From Propionispora hippei DSM 15287 (lineage in GTDB: Bacteria > Bacillota > Negativicutes > Propionisporales > Propionisporaceae): DNA of 64,000 nt. The translations under genes and the position numbers were made by a program. This document shows, in pieces, positions 25,930 to 34,078 of this stretch. The notes under the pieces were generated by a model, which did not search any database, was not told the origin of the DNA, and was given only the letters and a program-made list of their open reading frames with translations. The stretch covers positions 62,001-126,000 of the forward strand of contig NZ_FQZD01000007.1 in assembly GCF_900141835.1 (NCBI RefSeq). The letters run 5' to 3'. Each line of letters starts with the position of its first letter. Within the stretch, counting starts at the first letter, position 1.

Positions 25930-27447
25930 ATGAAACAAAGTAAACAACTGGCAGGCTTTTTACTCATCATGCTCATAATTGGCGTGACCGCGTTCTATGG
26001 TTATAGGATACAGGAAGCGCGGACTGCGCAAAACAGACACGTCACCATTACGCCTGACATGCAGATAGAGCTGACGGCGGAAGAGCGGGAATTCATCAAT
26101 TCGCTGGGAACATTAAAGGTGGCAGTTGACGAGAGGTTTCCGCCCGTATCTTGTTATAGCAGGAAAACAGGCGAATTTGACGGTGTGTCCATCGAGGTAT
26201 TGCGGATTTTATCGCAAACACTGGGGTTTAAGTATACGCTTATCCCGTATGATGAACTGTCCTGGATCGATCATCTGAACTTAATCAGGGACAATAAAAT
26301 TGATATACTATGCGCCGCCAGTATAACCGATGAACGGAAATCATATGGGTACTTCGCCAATACTGTTTATTTTGAAATGAATTATGCTTTGATTGGCGCT
26401 ATCGATCACCATGTACGGCTAAGCCGGATTAACGATATTGCCCGTTACAAGGTCGGTCTGGTTGAAGGGATGTCGGTCAACGACTACCTGCTGAAGTTTG
26501 CCGATCCGCAAAAAGTTACCTATTACCGGACCTTTGACGATGCGTTTGCTGCTTTGCGAAATCAGGAGGTAAGCCTGATCTCACATAATGAGGCAGCTTT
26601 TGTGGAGCGGTATTTTACGGGAAAATTATTTGATTACGAGATTGTATTTTCCATTAACGACAACATCCGGCGATATGCCTTCTTTTCGCCCAAGACGGAA
26701 AAGGGGAAGAAGCTCATTCAAATTCTTGACAAAGGCATGAAAAGGTTGGATTTAAAGGCTATAGCCGGTCAGTATTATGAAGATAAAAGTATTTTTGCTT
26801 ACTATAAGGACCATGTTATGCAGGAGCAGCGTATGAACGAGCTTCGCAAATTCTTTCTCCTGCTGCTGCTAACGACGTTTATAATTTTTATGATAGCCAC
26901 GGTTTTGATGCGGCGAAGGAACCGGGAACTGGAAAGGCTGGCGGCTACCGATTATCTGACCGGCGTGAAAAACAGGCATGCTCTGTTCAGTGAGTTTTCT
27001 GACATGGCCAGATTACAGCAGTCCAGCATCATCTACGTGGATTTAGATCATTTCAAGGCCATTAACGATAATTTCGGTCATGAAGCCGGGGACCGGGTTT
27101 TACAGGAGATCGCTGCGCGGCTGCAAAAGTGCCTGCCCCAGGCCTCAGTCTACCGGATGGGTGGCGACGAGTTTTTGCTGATTCTGGAGTCCGGCAGGGA
27201 GTTTGACGGAGCTGTCTTGCTATCCCAAATCGAACAGCCGGTTTATCATAATCAAAACATGTATTGCGTCAGTGCCAGTATAGGCTATGTGGATATAACG
27301 CAATGTTCGGGCAAATCGCTCAATGAAATCATTACTATGGCAGACACGGTCATGCTGCAGGCCAAAGCCTCCGGGAAAAACCGTATGGTCAACTTTTCCT
27401 GTACGATGAACAGAGAACCCGGAGCGGAAGAAACGGTAGGGGATTAA
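25930..27447 (+). CDS. Diguanylate cyclase with periplasmic solute-binding sensor domain
   Basis: This 505-residue signalling protein has an N-terminal membrane anchor (LLIMLIIGVTAFYGY). A family-3 solute-binding domain (about 55-290) with FDGVSIEVLRILSQTLGFKYTLIPYD follows, then a second membrane helix (about 308-332). A GGDEF domain (about 335-495) comes last, with LTGVKNRHALFSEF, DLDHFKAINDNFGHEAGDRVL and the intact active site MGGDEFLLIL. It should make c-di-GMP in response to an extracytoplasmic amino-acid-like ligand. The RxxD inhibitory site normally just before GGDEF is not visible (PQASVYRM instead). It is followed 22 bases later by the QueG-like gene. Regulation unknown. Confidence 0.9.
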   Translation: MKQSKQLAGFLLIMLIIGVTAFYGYRIQEARTAQNRHVTITPDMQIELTAEEREFINSLGTLKVAVDERFPPVSCYSRKTGEFDGVSIEVLRILSQTLGFKYTLIPYDELSWIDHLNLIRDNKIDILCAASITDERKSYGYFANTVYFEMNYALIGAIDHHVRLSRINDIARYKVGLVEGMSVNDYLLKFADPQKVTYYRTFDDAFAALRNQEVSLISHNEAAFVERYFTGKLFDYEIVFSINDNIRRYAFFSPKTEKGKKLIQILDKGMKRLDLKAIAGQYYEDKSIFAYYKDHVMQEQRMNELRKFFLLLLLTTFIIFMIATVLMRRRNRELERLAATDYLTGVKNRHALFSEFSDMARLQQSSIIYVDLDHFKAINDNFGHEAGDRVLQEIAARLQKCLPQASVYRMGGDEFLLILESGREFDGAVLLSQIEQPVYHNQNMYCVSASIGYVDITQCSGKSLNEIITMADTVMLQAKASGKNRMVNFSCTMNREPGAEETVGD

Positions 27448-27469
27448 GAAACCAGGGGGATTGATACAT

Positions 27470-28483
27470 TTGGGAACATGGGAGGCAGCCATTAAAACGA
27501 AGGCTCGTGAACTGGGTTATGACGGCTGCGGGATTATTGCGGCGGCACCGTTTCAGGATTTTTTAGCGGGGGTGGAGCGGCGTGCCGGACTCTTTCCCCA
27601 TGCGGCACCGTTTTATGAGAGACTGAAGGCAAGAGTCGTTTCGCGGCCGCAAAGTATGGCTCCCTGGGCCCATTCTATCGTAGTTTGTCTGCGGCGTTAC
27701 GACAAGTATAAGCTTCAGCCGCAACTGGACCGATTAGTGGGCAAGTACTACCTGTTTGACGGTCGGCTGTCTTACTCGACGGAATATGCGGCCCAGGCTG
27801 GTTTTGAACAGTTTTTGACGGACAGCGGTTTTCGTATTGCCCGGGAGAGGCTGCCGCTGCGCTGGGCGGCGGTGAAGGCCGGTTTGGGTAAATTTCGCAA
27901 TAATAATTTTGTATATACTGCGCAGGGATCGTGGCACTGGATTGACGCCTGGCTGATAGATAGGCCGCTGACCTATGATCAGCCTGCCGGGGACAGTCAT
28001 TTTCCCTGTCCCCCTAACTGTAACAAATGTATAGAAGCTTGTCCTACCGGGGCTTTGACCGCCCCCTTGACAATGGATGCCACCCGCTGTATTGCTCATT
28101 TGACTTTCAGTGAATGGGAAGCATTGCCGCCGGAGGATGTTAGAAAAGATATGGGAACTTATCTGTATGGCTGTGACGAATGCCAGAATGCCTGTCCGAT
28201 GAATAAAGCCTGGCAGGGCGAGACAGAATTCACTGAACCGGTTGCTCTGAACAGTTTGCTGGAATTGGAGAAACTGCTTGCTATGGATGAGATGACGTAC
28301 CGGAATGTTTTGCAGCCTCGCTTCTGGTATATTGCCCAAGAAAATTTTTGGCAATGGCGTTGCAATGTAATCCGGGCTATGGCCAATAAGGACTCGAAAG
28401 CGTATGCTCCTTACTTTACCAAAGCGCTGGAAGATCCCGATGCCCGTGTAAGACAAATGGCCGAGTGGGCATTAAGCCGGTAG
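27470..28483 (+). CDS. Epoxyqueuosine reductase-like iron-sulfur protein (QueG-related)
   Basis: This protein of about 337 residues has the double [4Fe-4S] module of QueG relatives: CPPNCNKCIEACPTGAL followed by CDECQNACPMNKAW. N-terminally it has the DUF1730-like segment ending VVCLRRYDKYK. The C-terminus ends in a HEAT-like repeat, ALEDPDARVRQMAEWAL. True QueG reduces epoxyqueuosine in tRNA; this version has a divergent first cluster (C-x3-C-x2-C-x3-C) and may act on another corrinoid-dependent substrate. I place the start at TTG 27470, 9 bases after AGGGGGA, instead of TTG 27461, which touches the RBS. Confidence 0.75.
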   Translation: MGTWEAAIKTKARELGYDGCGIIAAAPFQDFLAGVERRAGLFPHAAPFYERLKARVVSRPQSMAPWAHSIVVCLRRYDKYKLQPQLDRLVGKYYLFDGRLSYSTEYAAQAGFEQFLTDSGFRIARERLPLRWAAVKAGLGKFRNNNFVYTAQGSWHWIDAWLIDRPLTYDQPAGDSHFPCPPNCNKCIEACPTGALTAPLTMDATRCIAHLTFSEWEALPPEDVRKDMGTYLYGCDECQNACPMNKAWQGETEFTEPVALNSLLELEKLLAMDEMTYRNVLQPRFWYIAQENFWQWRCNVIRAMANKDSKAYAPYFTKALEDPDARVRQMAEWALSR

Positions 28484-28533
28484 TCAACTGTGTAGAGAAG
28501 GCGAATAAAAGTAGAAAGCCAGGCGAAGAAAAG

Positions 28534-28586
28534 ACCGCCCCCAGTTGCAGCTAATTCATGCTGCGATTGGGGGCGGTTTGTTTTTA
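28534..28586 (+). terminator. Intrinsic terminator after the QueG-like gene
   Basis: A long stem (28534-28551 with 28560-28577, ACCGCCCCCAGTTGCAGC on the left, one or two mismatches) is followed by TTTGTTTTT. Confidence 0.9.
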
Positions 28587-28661
28587 CTGCTGGAAGGTGG
28601 AGCCGTAGCGGGGAGCTTTTTTTATTTACATCTTCCGGATGGTCCGGAGTTTAAATGGATA

Positions 28662-28905
28662 GTAACAAAATGACCTTGTGTTACTGTATTACTGTAATTT
28701 TCCAATTATCTTCTAACACTATATACGACAAGATTCGCCTATTCCCTCTAAAAACTTACATTTCTTGCAAGAAGATAAAAGCAGTGGAAATTAGTAATAT
28801 GTTAACCTGGTTTTTGAATTTTTCTTTATATAACCTTGATTTTTCTAACTTTAGGAGACTTTCTAATGTAACACAAGGTCATTTTGTTACATTAGAAAGT
28901 CTCCT
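28662..28905. repeat. 244-bp AT-rich element bounded by 23-bp perfect inverted repeats
   Basis: A 23-base sequence at 28662-28684 (GTAACAAAATGACCTTGTGT plus TAC) recurs as its exact reverse complement at 28868-28890. The right copy is embedded in a 21-bp perfect hairpin (28853-28873 with 28885-28905, AGGAGACTTTCTAATGTAAC arm). Each copy can also fold on itself. The AT-rich interior holds no convincing gene. The geometry suits a MITE or the remnant of a small insertion sequence; no target-site duplication is obvious. A paired regulatory site is the alternative. The rest of the 28587-29094 gap holds a TATAAT at 29045-29050 before the chemoreceptor gene. Confidence 0.6.
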
Positions 28906-29094
28906 TAGCTTTTTGATAATGTCCCTGACAGACAAAGCTGCTTTGTGATAATTTATGCAATTTATTTCTTTGGATATTCGGCTTGCCTTCTGGGAGCCTA
29001 TTTGTCCGTTATATTTTTAATCAGGTTAAACCGACCGCAACATTTATAATGCTAGCATTTAAATGTATAAACCATACTTATAAGGAGGATTTAT

Positions 29095-30810
29095 ATGCAT
29101 TTTTTGGACAATATGAAAGTAGTTTTTAAACTCAGTATACTGATTGTTATTTCGTTTCTTTCCTTAGGCATTATCAGTTTTACCGGTTTTTACTATCTTG
29201 GGCAGGCCAATACAGCTATGACTACCTTATATAAGGACAGGCTGCTTCCCGTACAAACGATTAATGATACCCGAACGATAACCGGTAAGGTGAATTCGGC
29301 TATTTTGGAATTGATGATCACTACAAATGAACAAAGAAATCAGGAATTAAAAGCCACGATCAAAGAAGGCGCTGCAGCAGCAAATACCAATATGAAAACG
29401 CTTGCCAGTATGCAAATGGATGAAAAAGCCCAATCCATACTGAATCAAATACAAGCAGCGCTGGACAAATACCGTCAGGCCAGAGCCAGTGTGATAGAGT
29501 TGGCTGATCAAAATAAAAATGCGGAAGCCTATGCTCTTTATATAGATAAAGTAGATCCCTTGGCTACCGACTTTATTGATAAATTACGCGGACTTTCCGA
29601 ATATTATGAGGATCTGTCGGAACGGTCCGATAAAGAAAATCAGGCTGATTTTGAAAAAGCGGTACTGATCGTTTCAGCCGTTATTCTAACTGTTGTGTTG
29701 CTATTAGGGTTTAGCGGCTTATACATAACTAAAAGCATTACCGGGCCGTTATCGTTTATGGTGGGCCTATGCCGGGATTTTGCGGCCGGCGACTTCCGGG
29801 ATAAAGGCAGTACGGTAAATCGTCGTGATGAGATCGGCCAATTAGTGACTGCTTTAGAGCATACCCGCAGCAGCCTGCAGGTTTTATTAAAGCAGGTTGG
29901 CCAGTCTGTGGAGCAGGTTGCCTCCTCCTCCGAAGAACTCAGTGCCGGTGCCGAGCAGTCATCCCAGGCAGCCAATCAGGTTGCCTGCTCCATGGCGGAA
30001 GTGGCGAAGGGTATGGAAAATCAGATGTCGGCAGCGAATGATACATCGGCCGTAGTGCAGCAGATGTCGGCCAGTATTCAACAGGTAGCCGCTAACGTCC
30101 ATGAGGTGTCCAATCATTCGGATCAAGCTTCTGAAAAAGCCAGTCATGGTAAGGAATCGATTGATAAGGCAGTAAAGCAGATGTTTCATATCGAAAATAC
30201 TGTCACAACACTGGCCGGGGTTGTCGCTAAATTAGGGGAACGCTCCAAAGAAATCGGTCAGATTGTCGATACCATCTCCGGTATTGCCGGTCAGACGAAT
30301 CTGTTGGCTTTGAATGCAGCCATTGAGGCGGCCCGGGCCGGTGAACAGGGAAGGGGATTTGCCGTAGTTGCCGAAGAGGTTCGCAAACTGGCAGAACAAT
30401 CTCAGGAGGCGGCTAAGCAAATTGCCGCCTTGATTGGTGAAATTCAGGGAGATACCAATATGGCTGTAGATGCTATGGAGGAAGGGACACGGGAAGTTAA
30501 GCTGGGAACAGGAATTGTTGATGCCTCAGGACAAGCTTTCCAGGAAATTGTTACGGTTATCACGCTTGTGTCGGAGCAGATTAAGGAAATTACTGCAGCA
30601 GTTGAGCAAATGGCTGTCGGAAGTCAGCAAGTTGCAGAATCGGCTAAGCAAATTGATGCCCTGAGCCGAAGCGCTTCCGGCGAAACGCAATCTGTATCCG
30701 CTGCTACCGAAGAGCAGCTCGCCACGATGGAAGAGGTTGCGTCATCCAGTCAGGCATTGGCCAAACTGGCGATGAATTTGCAAAGTGAAATCAATAAATT
30801 TCAGATTTAA
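29095..30810 (+). CDS. Methyl-accepting chemotaxis protein with 4HB sensor domain
   Basis: This 571-residue chemoreceptor has a membrane helix (about 12-32), a four-helix-bundle periplasmic domain (about 35-185, starting [20 protein letters not shown]), a second helix (about 187-208), HAMP, and a long cytoplasmic signalling domain. The conserved hairpin tip reads [51 protein letters not shown]. It would control CheA activity in response to a small-molecule ligand. AAGGAGG lies upstream of the ATG. It is monocistronic, ending at the 30821 hairpin. The ligand is unknown. Confidence 0.95.
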   Translation: MHFLDNMKVVFKLSILIVISFLSLGIISFTGFYYLGQANTAMTTLYKDRLLPVQTINDTRTITGKVNSAILELMITTNEQRNQELKATIKEGAAAANTNMKTLASMQMDEKAQSILNQIQAALDKYRQARASVIELADQNKNAEAYALYIDKVDPLATDFIDKLRGLSEYYEDLSERSDKENQADFEKAVLIVSAVILTVVLLLGFSGLYITKSITGPLSFMVGLCRDFAAGDFRDKGSTVNRRDEIGQLVTALEHTRSSLQVLLKQVGQSVEQVASSSEELSAGAEQSSQAANQVACSMAEVAKGMENQMSAANDTSAVVQQMSASIQQVAANVHEVSNHSDQASEKASHGKESIDKAVKQMFHIENTVTTLAGVVAKLGERSKEIGQIVDTISGIAGQTNLLALNAAIEAARAGEQGRGFAVVAEEVRKLAEQSQEAAKQIAALIGEIQGDTNMAVDAMEEGTREVKLGTGIVDASGQAFQEIVTVITLVSEQIKEITAAVEQMAVGSQQVAESAKQIDALSRSASGETQSVSAATEEQLATMEEVASSSQALAKLAMNLQSEINKFQI

Positions 30811-30820
30811 AAACACCCGG

Positions 30821-30864
30821 CAAAGTACCGCAATAACAGCTATTACGGTACTTTGTCTTATTTT
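30821..30864 (+). terminator. Intrinsic terminator after the chemoreceptor gene
   Basis: A 15-base arm CAAAGTACCGCAATA pairs with TATTACGGTACTTTG (one mismatch) around a short loop and is followed by TCTTATTTT. Confidence 0.85.
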
Positions 30865-31037
30865 AGCATTCTTTGTTTGCTGAATAAGCTAATTTACTGA
30901 CCGACAATACCAGGGGACGAAAATCAAGTTTATGAAAAATTTGTAAAGTTTTGTATTAAAAAAAGGTTTTCGTTTCACGAATCCAGAATATCCTCCAGTA
31001 AATATATCAGGCGGTAATAAGGAGCGAATTTGCTGCT

Positions 31038-31265
31038 ATGATTAAGGAAAGATGGGAAATATTGGACTGTTGGGTTGTCGCAGGTTACAATTACAGGCTT
31101 ATTCTTAAGCCACGGACAACAAGGGCACATCTCATCGACATCACTTTGGAAACCAGTAATATTCATGCTTTGCTGGAGGAAGTAGTAAATGCATTTTGGA
31201 CGAGTCAGGAGCTTATGGTTTATTTAGACGGTATGGCGGCACAAGGCAGGCATTCAATTCAATGA
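31038..31265 (+). CDS. Hypothetical 75-residue protein
   Basis: I do not recognise this protein. It is soluble and mixed alpha/beta in appearance (VVAGYNYRLILKPRTTRAHLIDITLETSNIHALLEEVVNAFW). Codon use looks natural, but the nearest RBS-like AAGGAG is about 14 bases upstream of the ATG, which is far. The stop codon lies inside the right arm of a strong hairpin (31241-31278), so gene and terminator overlap. A 21-base motif upstream at 30882-30902 is shared with the LytTR gene region. Confidence 0.5.
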   Translation: MIKERWEILDCWVVAGYNYRLILKPRTTRAHLIDITLETSNIHALLEEVVNAFWTSQELMVYLDGMAAQGRHSIQ

Positions 31266-31278
31266 ATGCCTGCCTTGT
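31241..31278. terminator. Terminator hairpin overlapping the end of the 75-residue gene
   Basis: A perfect 16-bp stem ACAAGGCAGGCATTCA / TGAATGCCTGCCTTGT has loop ATTCAA. The TGA stop (31263-31265) is in the right arm. T-tracts are weak on both sides. It lies between convergent genes and may serve both. Confidence 0.65.
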
Positions 31279-31302
31279 ATTTGAGGTGGCTCAGGTAAAA
31301 TC

Positions 31303-31938
31303 TTAGCCTGCCAGTTGGTACACCCCTATGAGCATTAGCAAAAAGCCGGAAACGGTAGTTGCATAGTTACCAAGAAGTTCCGAAGCATATTTTTGGCCCC
31401 AATAATGTCCTAAACTGACGGTAAGAAGGCTGAAGGCGCTAATGAGAGCAGATTCGACTAAGGGGGATTGACCGGCCGTGCCAACGGCGAACCCTCCGGC
31501 TATGGCATTCAGGGAAAGCGCAAAGCCAAGCAGGAATGCCTCGCGGCAGCAAAGATCTTTTGAGGCATCCAGATCCACCTTTTCCGGATGACGCAATATT
31601 TCAACAGGGCCGATATATATTTTGGTTCCGAATAACTGTAGATCCATGATAGGCTGCTTTTCTTTAACTGCATGAATGATTGGCTGGAGGCAGATCCATA
31701 GCCCCATTGAACATAGTAAAGCGGCACTGACGATAGCGCCGATCTGAGGCGAGGCATATATACTAAAGCTTTGCCCGATTTGCGAGGAGAACCAGGTAAC
31801 GAAAAATGATATAGCGGCAATGATTCCGTTGGCCGTATGGGATATTTTTATCTGACGCATTCCGTAGGTAATGCCTACTCCCAGATTATCAAGATTGGCA
31901 GCTACAGCAACGAAAAGGGCCCAGCCAATATGTTGCAA
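31303..31938 (-). CDS. ytaF: YtaF-like sporulation membrane protein (MntP/TerC-like fold)
   Basis: This 211-residue polytopic protein begins ALFVAVAANLDNLGVGITYGMR, the signature opening of YtaF/MntP-type proteins. It has a matching second half, FLLGFALSLNAIAGGFAVGTAGQSPL and LLTVSLGHYWGQK. Six helices are expected, with conserved Asp/Asn in helices 1 and 4. In Bacillus the ytaF gene is sporulation-linked, and the related MntP exports Mn2+. A role in metal movement during sporulation is therefore plausible. Start ATG follows GGAGGGATT. It is divergent from an unknown gene at 32141. Confidence 0.8.
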   Translation of the reverse strand: MQHIGWALFVAVAANLDNLGVGITYGMRQIKISHTANGIIAAISFFVTWFSSQIGQSFSIYASPQIGAIVSAALLCSMGLWICLQPIIHAVKEKQPIMDLQLFGTKIYIGPVEILRHPEKVDLDASKDLCCREAFLLGFALSLNAIAGGFAVGTAGQSPLVESALISAFSLLTVSLGHYWGQKYASELLGNYATTVSGFLLMLIGVYQLAG

Positions 31939-32140
31939 TGAAATCCCTCCAGTAACAATATAACCTATAGTATAAAACGTTCAGCAGGATTTCTTACGTT
32001 ATTTTTGTGTGCCTATAGGATGTAGTTTCTTCCATAGCAACAATAAATTTTACACAGCCTTTACGTTTACTTAACTTTATTCTAAAGACGCCGGTATATA
32101 ATAAAATGAGGGAAAATAGGAACCGTAGAGGGGAAAGCCT

Positions 32141-32977
32141 GTGAAAACTTTGTCAGGACGATGCATACGCCCATTCTCATCAGCTTTTGCAGTGATGCAG
32201 ACAATTGTTTCTTGTGAGCACTTGCTTGGTTGTATAGCGGCAAATCGCCGTGTAGCTGAAGAAAAAAAACTTTTGCTCCGGATTAACGCCTGTAAAGGAA
32301 AAATCAATCAGTACATCAAAAGAAATTTGGTAATAGGTCAAAATATTTCCCGCCCTTATACATTACTTTTACTTAGCGACCGATGGGATTACCGGAGTAT
32401 TCTGGAGGTTATGCTCGCAGATTTACGTATCGATGGATTAGCAGGCGAAATCCAGGCTTTGGTTTGGTCCGACATGCAAGACTATTTCGGGCGTTTCGTG
32501 CCGGAGTGTGAGGAACTGTTTACGATCGATACCCGGCTGCTTTCGCCCCCGGCCTATATTAATCAGGTCTTGCAGGAATACGTCAATACCTTCCGTTTTA
32601 CAAAAACAATGGGCAGGGCTGTCAATAAAATTTGCCGGAAAAGTTTATCACAAACTGGATTGTCCCCGGTGCTACAGCAGTTAGCCGGCAGGATGGATTG
32701 GGGCAGCTTATTATTAAGCCGGTTTGCTTGCTCGCCGCCGGAACAGACAGAGCGGTTGCAGCGGCAGGTTGATGAATGCCTGCATGGTGTGCTGAGCCAC
32801 TGGGCAACCCAGATAACGCATCAATATCAGGAAGCCGTTGCGGAAGTTTACTACCGGTTTTATGATGAATATACCGGCAATAATGAGGAACTTCCCACAA
32901 TAAACAAGTACAAATTGGTACATTGGCAAAGCCGGAAAAAGAGACATTCCTTATATAAAGTTCCCTATGCAGTATGA
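32141..32977 (+). CDS. Hypothetical 278-residue cytoplasmic protein
   Basis: I do not recognise this protein. It is mostly helical with no signal peptide or membrane helix. Notable segments are RRVAEEKKLLLRINACKGKINQYIKRN, WDYRSILEVMLADLRIDGLAGEIQALVW and a basic C-terminus (WQSRKKRHSLYK). The start is GTG behind GAGGGGAAA. It precedes the P-type ATPase cluster by about 120 bases and reads in the same direction, so it may or may not belong to it. Size recalls the sporulation protein YtxC, but I see no convincing sequence match. Confidence 0.6.
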   Translation: MKTLSGRCIRPFSSAFAVMQTIVSCEHLLGCIAANRRVAEEKKLLLRINACKGKINQYIKRNLVIGQNISRPYTLLLLSDRWDYRSILEVMLADLRIDGLAGEIQALVWSDMQDYFGRFVPECEELFTIDTRLLSPPAYINQVLQEYVNTFRFTKTMGRAVNKICRKSLSQTGLSPVLQQLAGRMDWGSLLLSRFACSPPEQTERLQRQVDECLHGVLSHWATQITHQYQEAVAEVYYRFYDEYTGNNEELPTINKYKLVHWQSRKKRHSLYKVPYAV

Positions 32978-33098
32978 TGGCTACATCATGCTGTTTTTTT
33001 ATTGCCCGCAGACAAACGGAAGAACTGCATAACATGGTTTAAACTGGGTAATATTATCTTGTACATTGTTATCCTAGAACAGAAGGGGCAGAGAGCAT

Positions 33099-33725
33099 AT
33101 GCCGGCTATTGAATCGAAGCAGGAACAAAGCGAAAGGCAGGAGGCAAAAGCGCAGGAACGGTACGAACGGAAAAGCCGCGGCCAGCGCATGCGGGAACGA
33201 ATCTCGGAAACAACCAATGTAGAATCCTCAGAAAGTCTGGATCAGATTTTTGAAGCCAAGTTGGCGGCGGTTAGTACGTATGAGCGTAAGCTTGCCACGA
33301 TAACCGATCCTTATGCCCGAAGTGTGTTACAGGATATGATCCGTCAGGAACGCCGGGAATTAATGCATTTGACCGAATTGGCCGATTTTGTGGAGCAAAG
33401 TCCGGACATGAACGGTTTTACCCGGGCACACCGGAGAATGGGGCACCGGATGAAAATGAAAACAGGCCACAGCCCGGCTTTTTGGCTGGGAACAGCAGCA
33501 CTGGGGATGTTATTGCTGCCAAGTGTGAGAGAAAAACTGCGGCCCTTGGCTATTAAAACGGTTCAGGGAATTATGGGCCTATCGGAGCAAGCCCAAGGAG
33601 TGTTTAGCGGTGTCCGGGAGGATTTGGAGGATATCGTCAGTGAAGCCCAGTTTGAACAGTTTAAACAGTCCATTGACAGTGCTATAGAGGAAACGGTGCC
33701 CGAGCCCACAGAGCCTGCACCTTAA
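33099..33725 (+). CDS. Coiled-coil/membrane-associated protein of the P-type ATPase cluster (DUF5132-like C-terminus)
   Basis: This 208-residue protein has a charged N-terminus (QEQSERQEAKAQERYERKSRGQRMRERI). A helical middle of rubrerythrin-like length follows (EAKLAAVSTYERKLATITDPYARSVLQDMIRQERREL). Next is a short hydrophobic segment (AFWLGTAALGMLLLPSVREKLRPLA), then an acidic tail (VREDLEDIVSEAQFEQ). The last part resembles DUF5132-type small proteins often found beside heavy-metal P-type ATPases. It is the first gene of a three-gene run ending in the giant ATPase. Its role is unknown; a scaffold or metal-compartment protein is a guess from context. Confidence 0.7.
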   Translation: MPAIESKQEQSERQEAKAQERYERKSRGQRMRERISETTNVESSESLDQIFEAKLAAVSTYERKLATITDPYARSVLQDMIRQERRELMHLTELADFVEQSPDMNGFTRAHRRMGHRMKMKTGHSPAFWLGTAALGMLLLPSVREKLRPLAIKTVQGIMGLSEQAQGVFSGVREDLEDIVSEAQFEQFKQSIDSAIEETVPEPTEPAP

Positions 33726-33739
33726 TCAGGAGGAACAAG

Positions 33740-33973
33740 ATGGCGGATGTACAGGATTTGAAAGAAAAAGTATCCGGGATTAGCAAAGAATTACGGGAGG
33801 CTGTAGATATCAGCATTGAACTGCGCCGGCAATCACCGCAGGACAAGTCGGAAGTGATTGTGATATGGGAATTATTTTTAAAAGATTTTTTCGGGTATGT
33901 CAAACAAAGGAGCAAAGAGGCCAAGGATAATTTACTTTCCGGTGTTTCCTGGACGCGCTTAAAGTTTTTTTGA
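33740..33973 (+). CDS. Hypothetical 77-residue protein in the P-type ATPase cluster
   Basis: A short helical protein (MADVQDLKEKVSGISKELRE...) with no membrane segment; the C-terminus is basic and aromatic (SWTRLKFF). I do not recognise it. It starts 15 bases after the preceding gene behind AGGAGGAA, so the pair is certainly co-transcribed. The 105-base gap to the ATPase gene contains no strong terminator. Confidence 0.65.
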   Translation: MADVQDLKEKVSGISKELREAVDISIELRRQSPQDKSEVIVIWELFLKDFFGYVKQRSKEAKDNLLSGVSWTRLKFF

Positions 33974-34078
33974 ACAACAATAAGGTAAGCCTTACTGTTG
34001 TTCCTTTGCGTCACCAGGTCTTTCGTTTCCATATTTCTTTCCAGTATAAGAACAAATTGTAGTCGGATAGGGTGATAC

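Noticed and set aside
28655-28948. 97-codon open frame across the inverted-repeat element
   Set aside because: It is formed by AT-rich repeat sequence, has no RBS and its residues reflect the hairpin arms.
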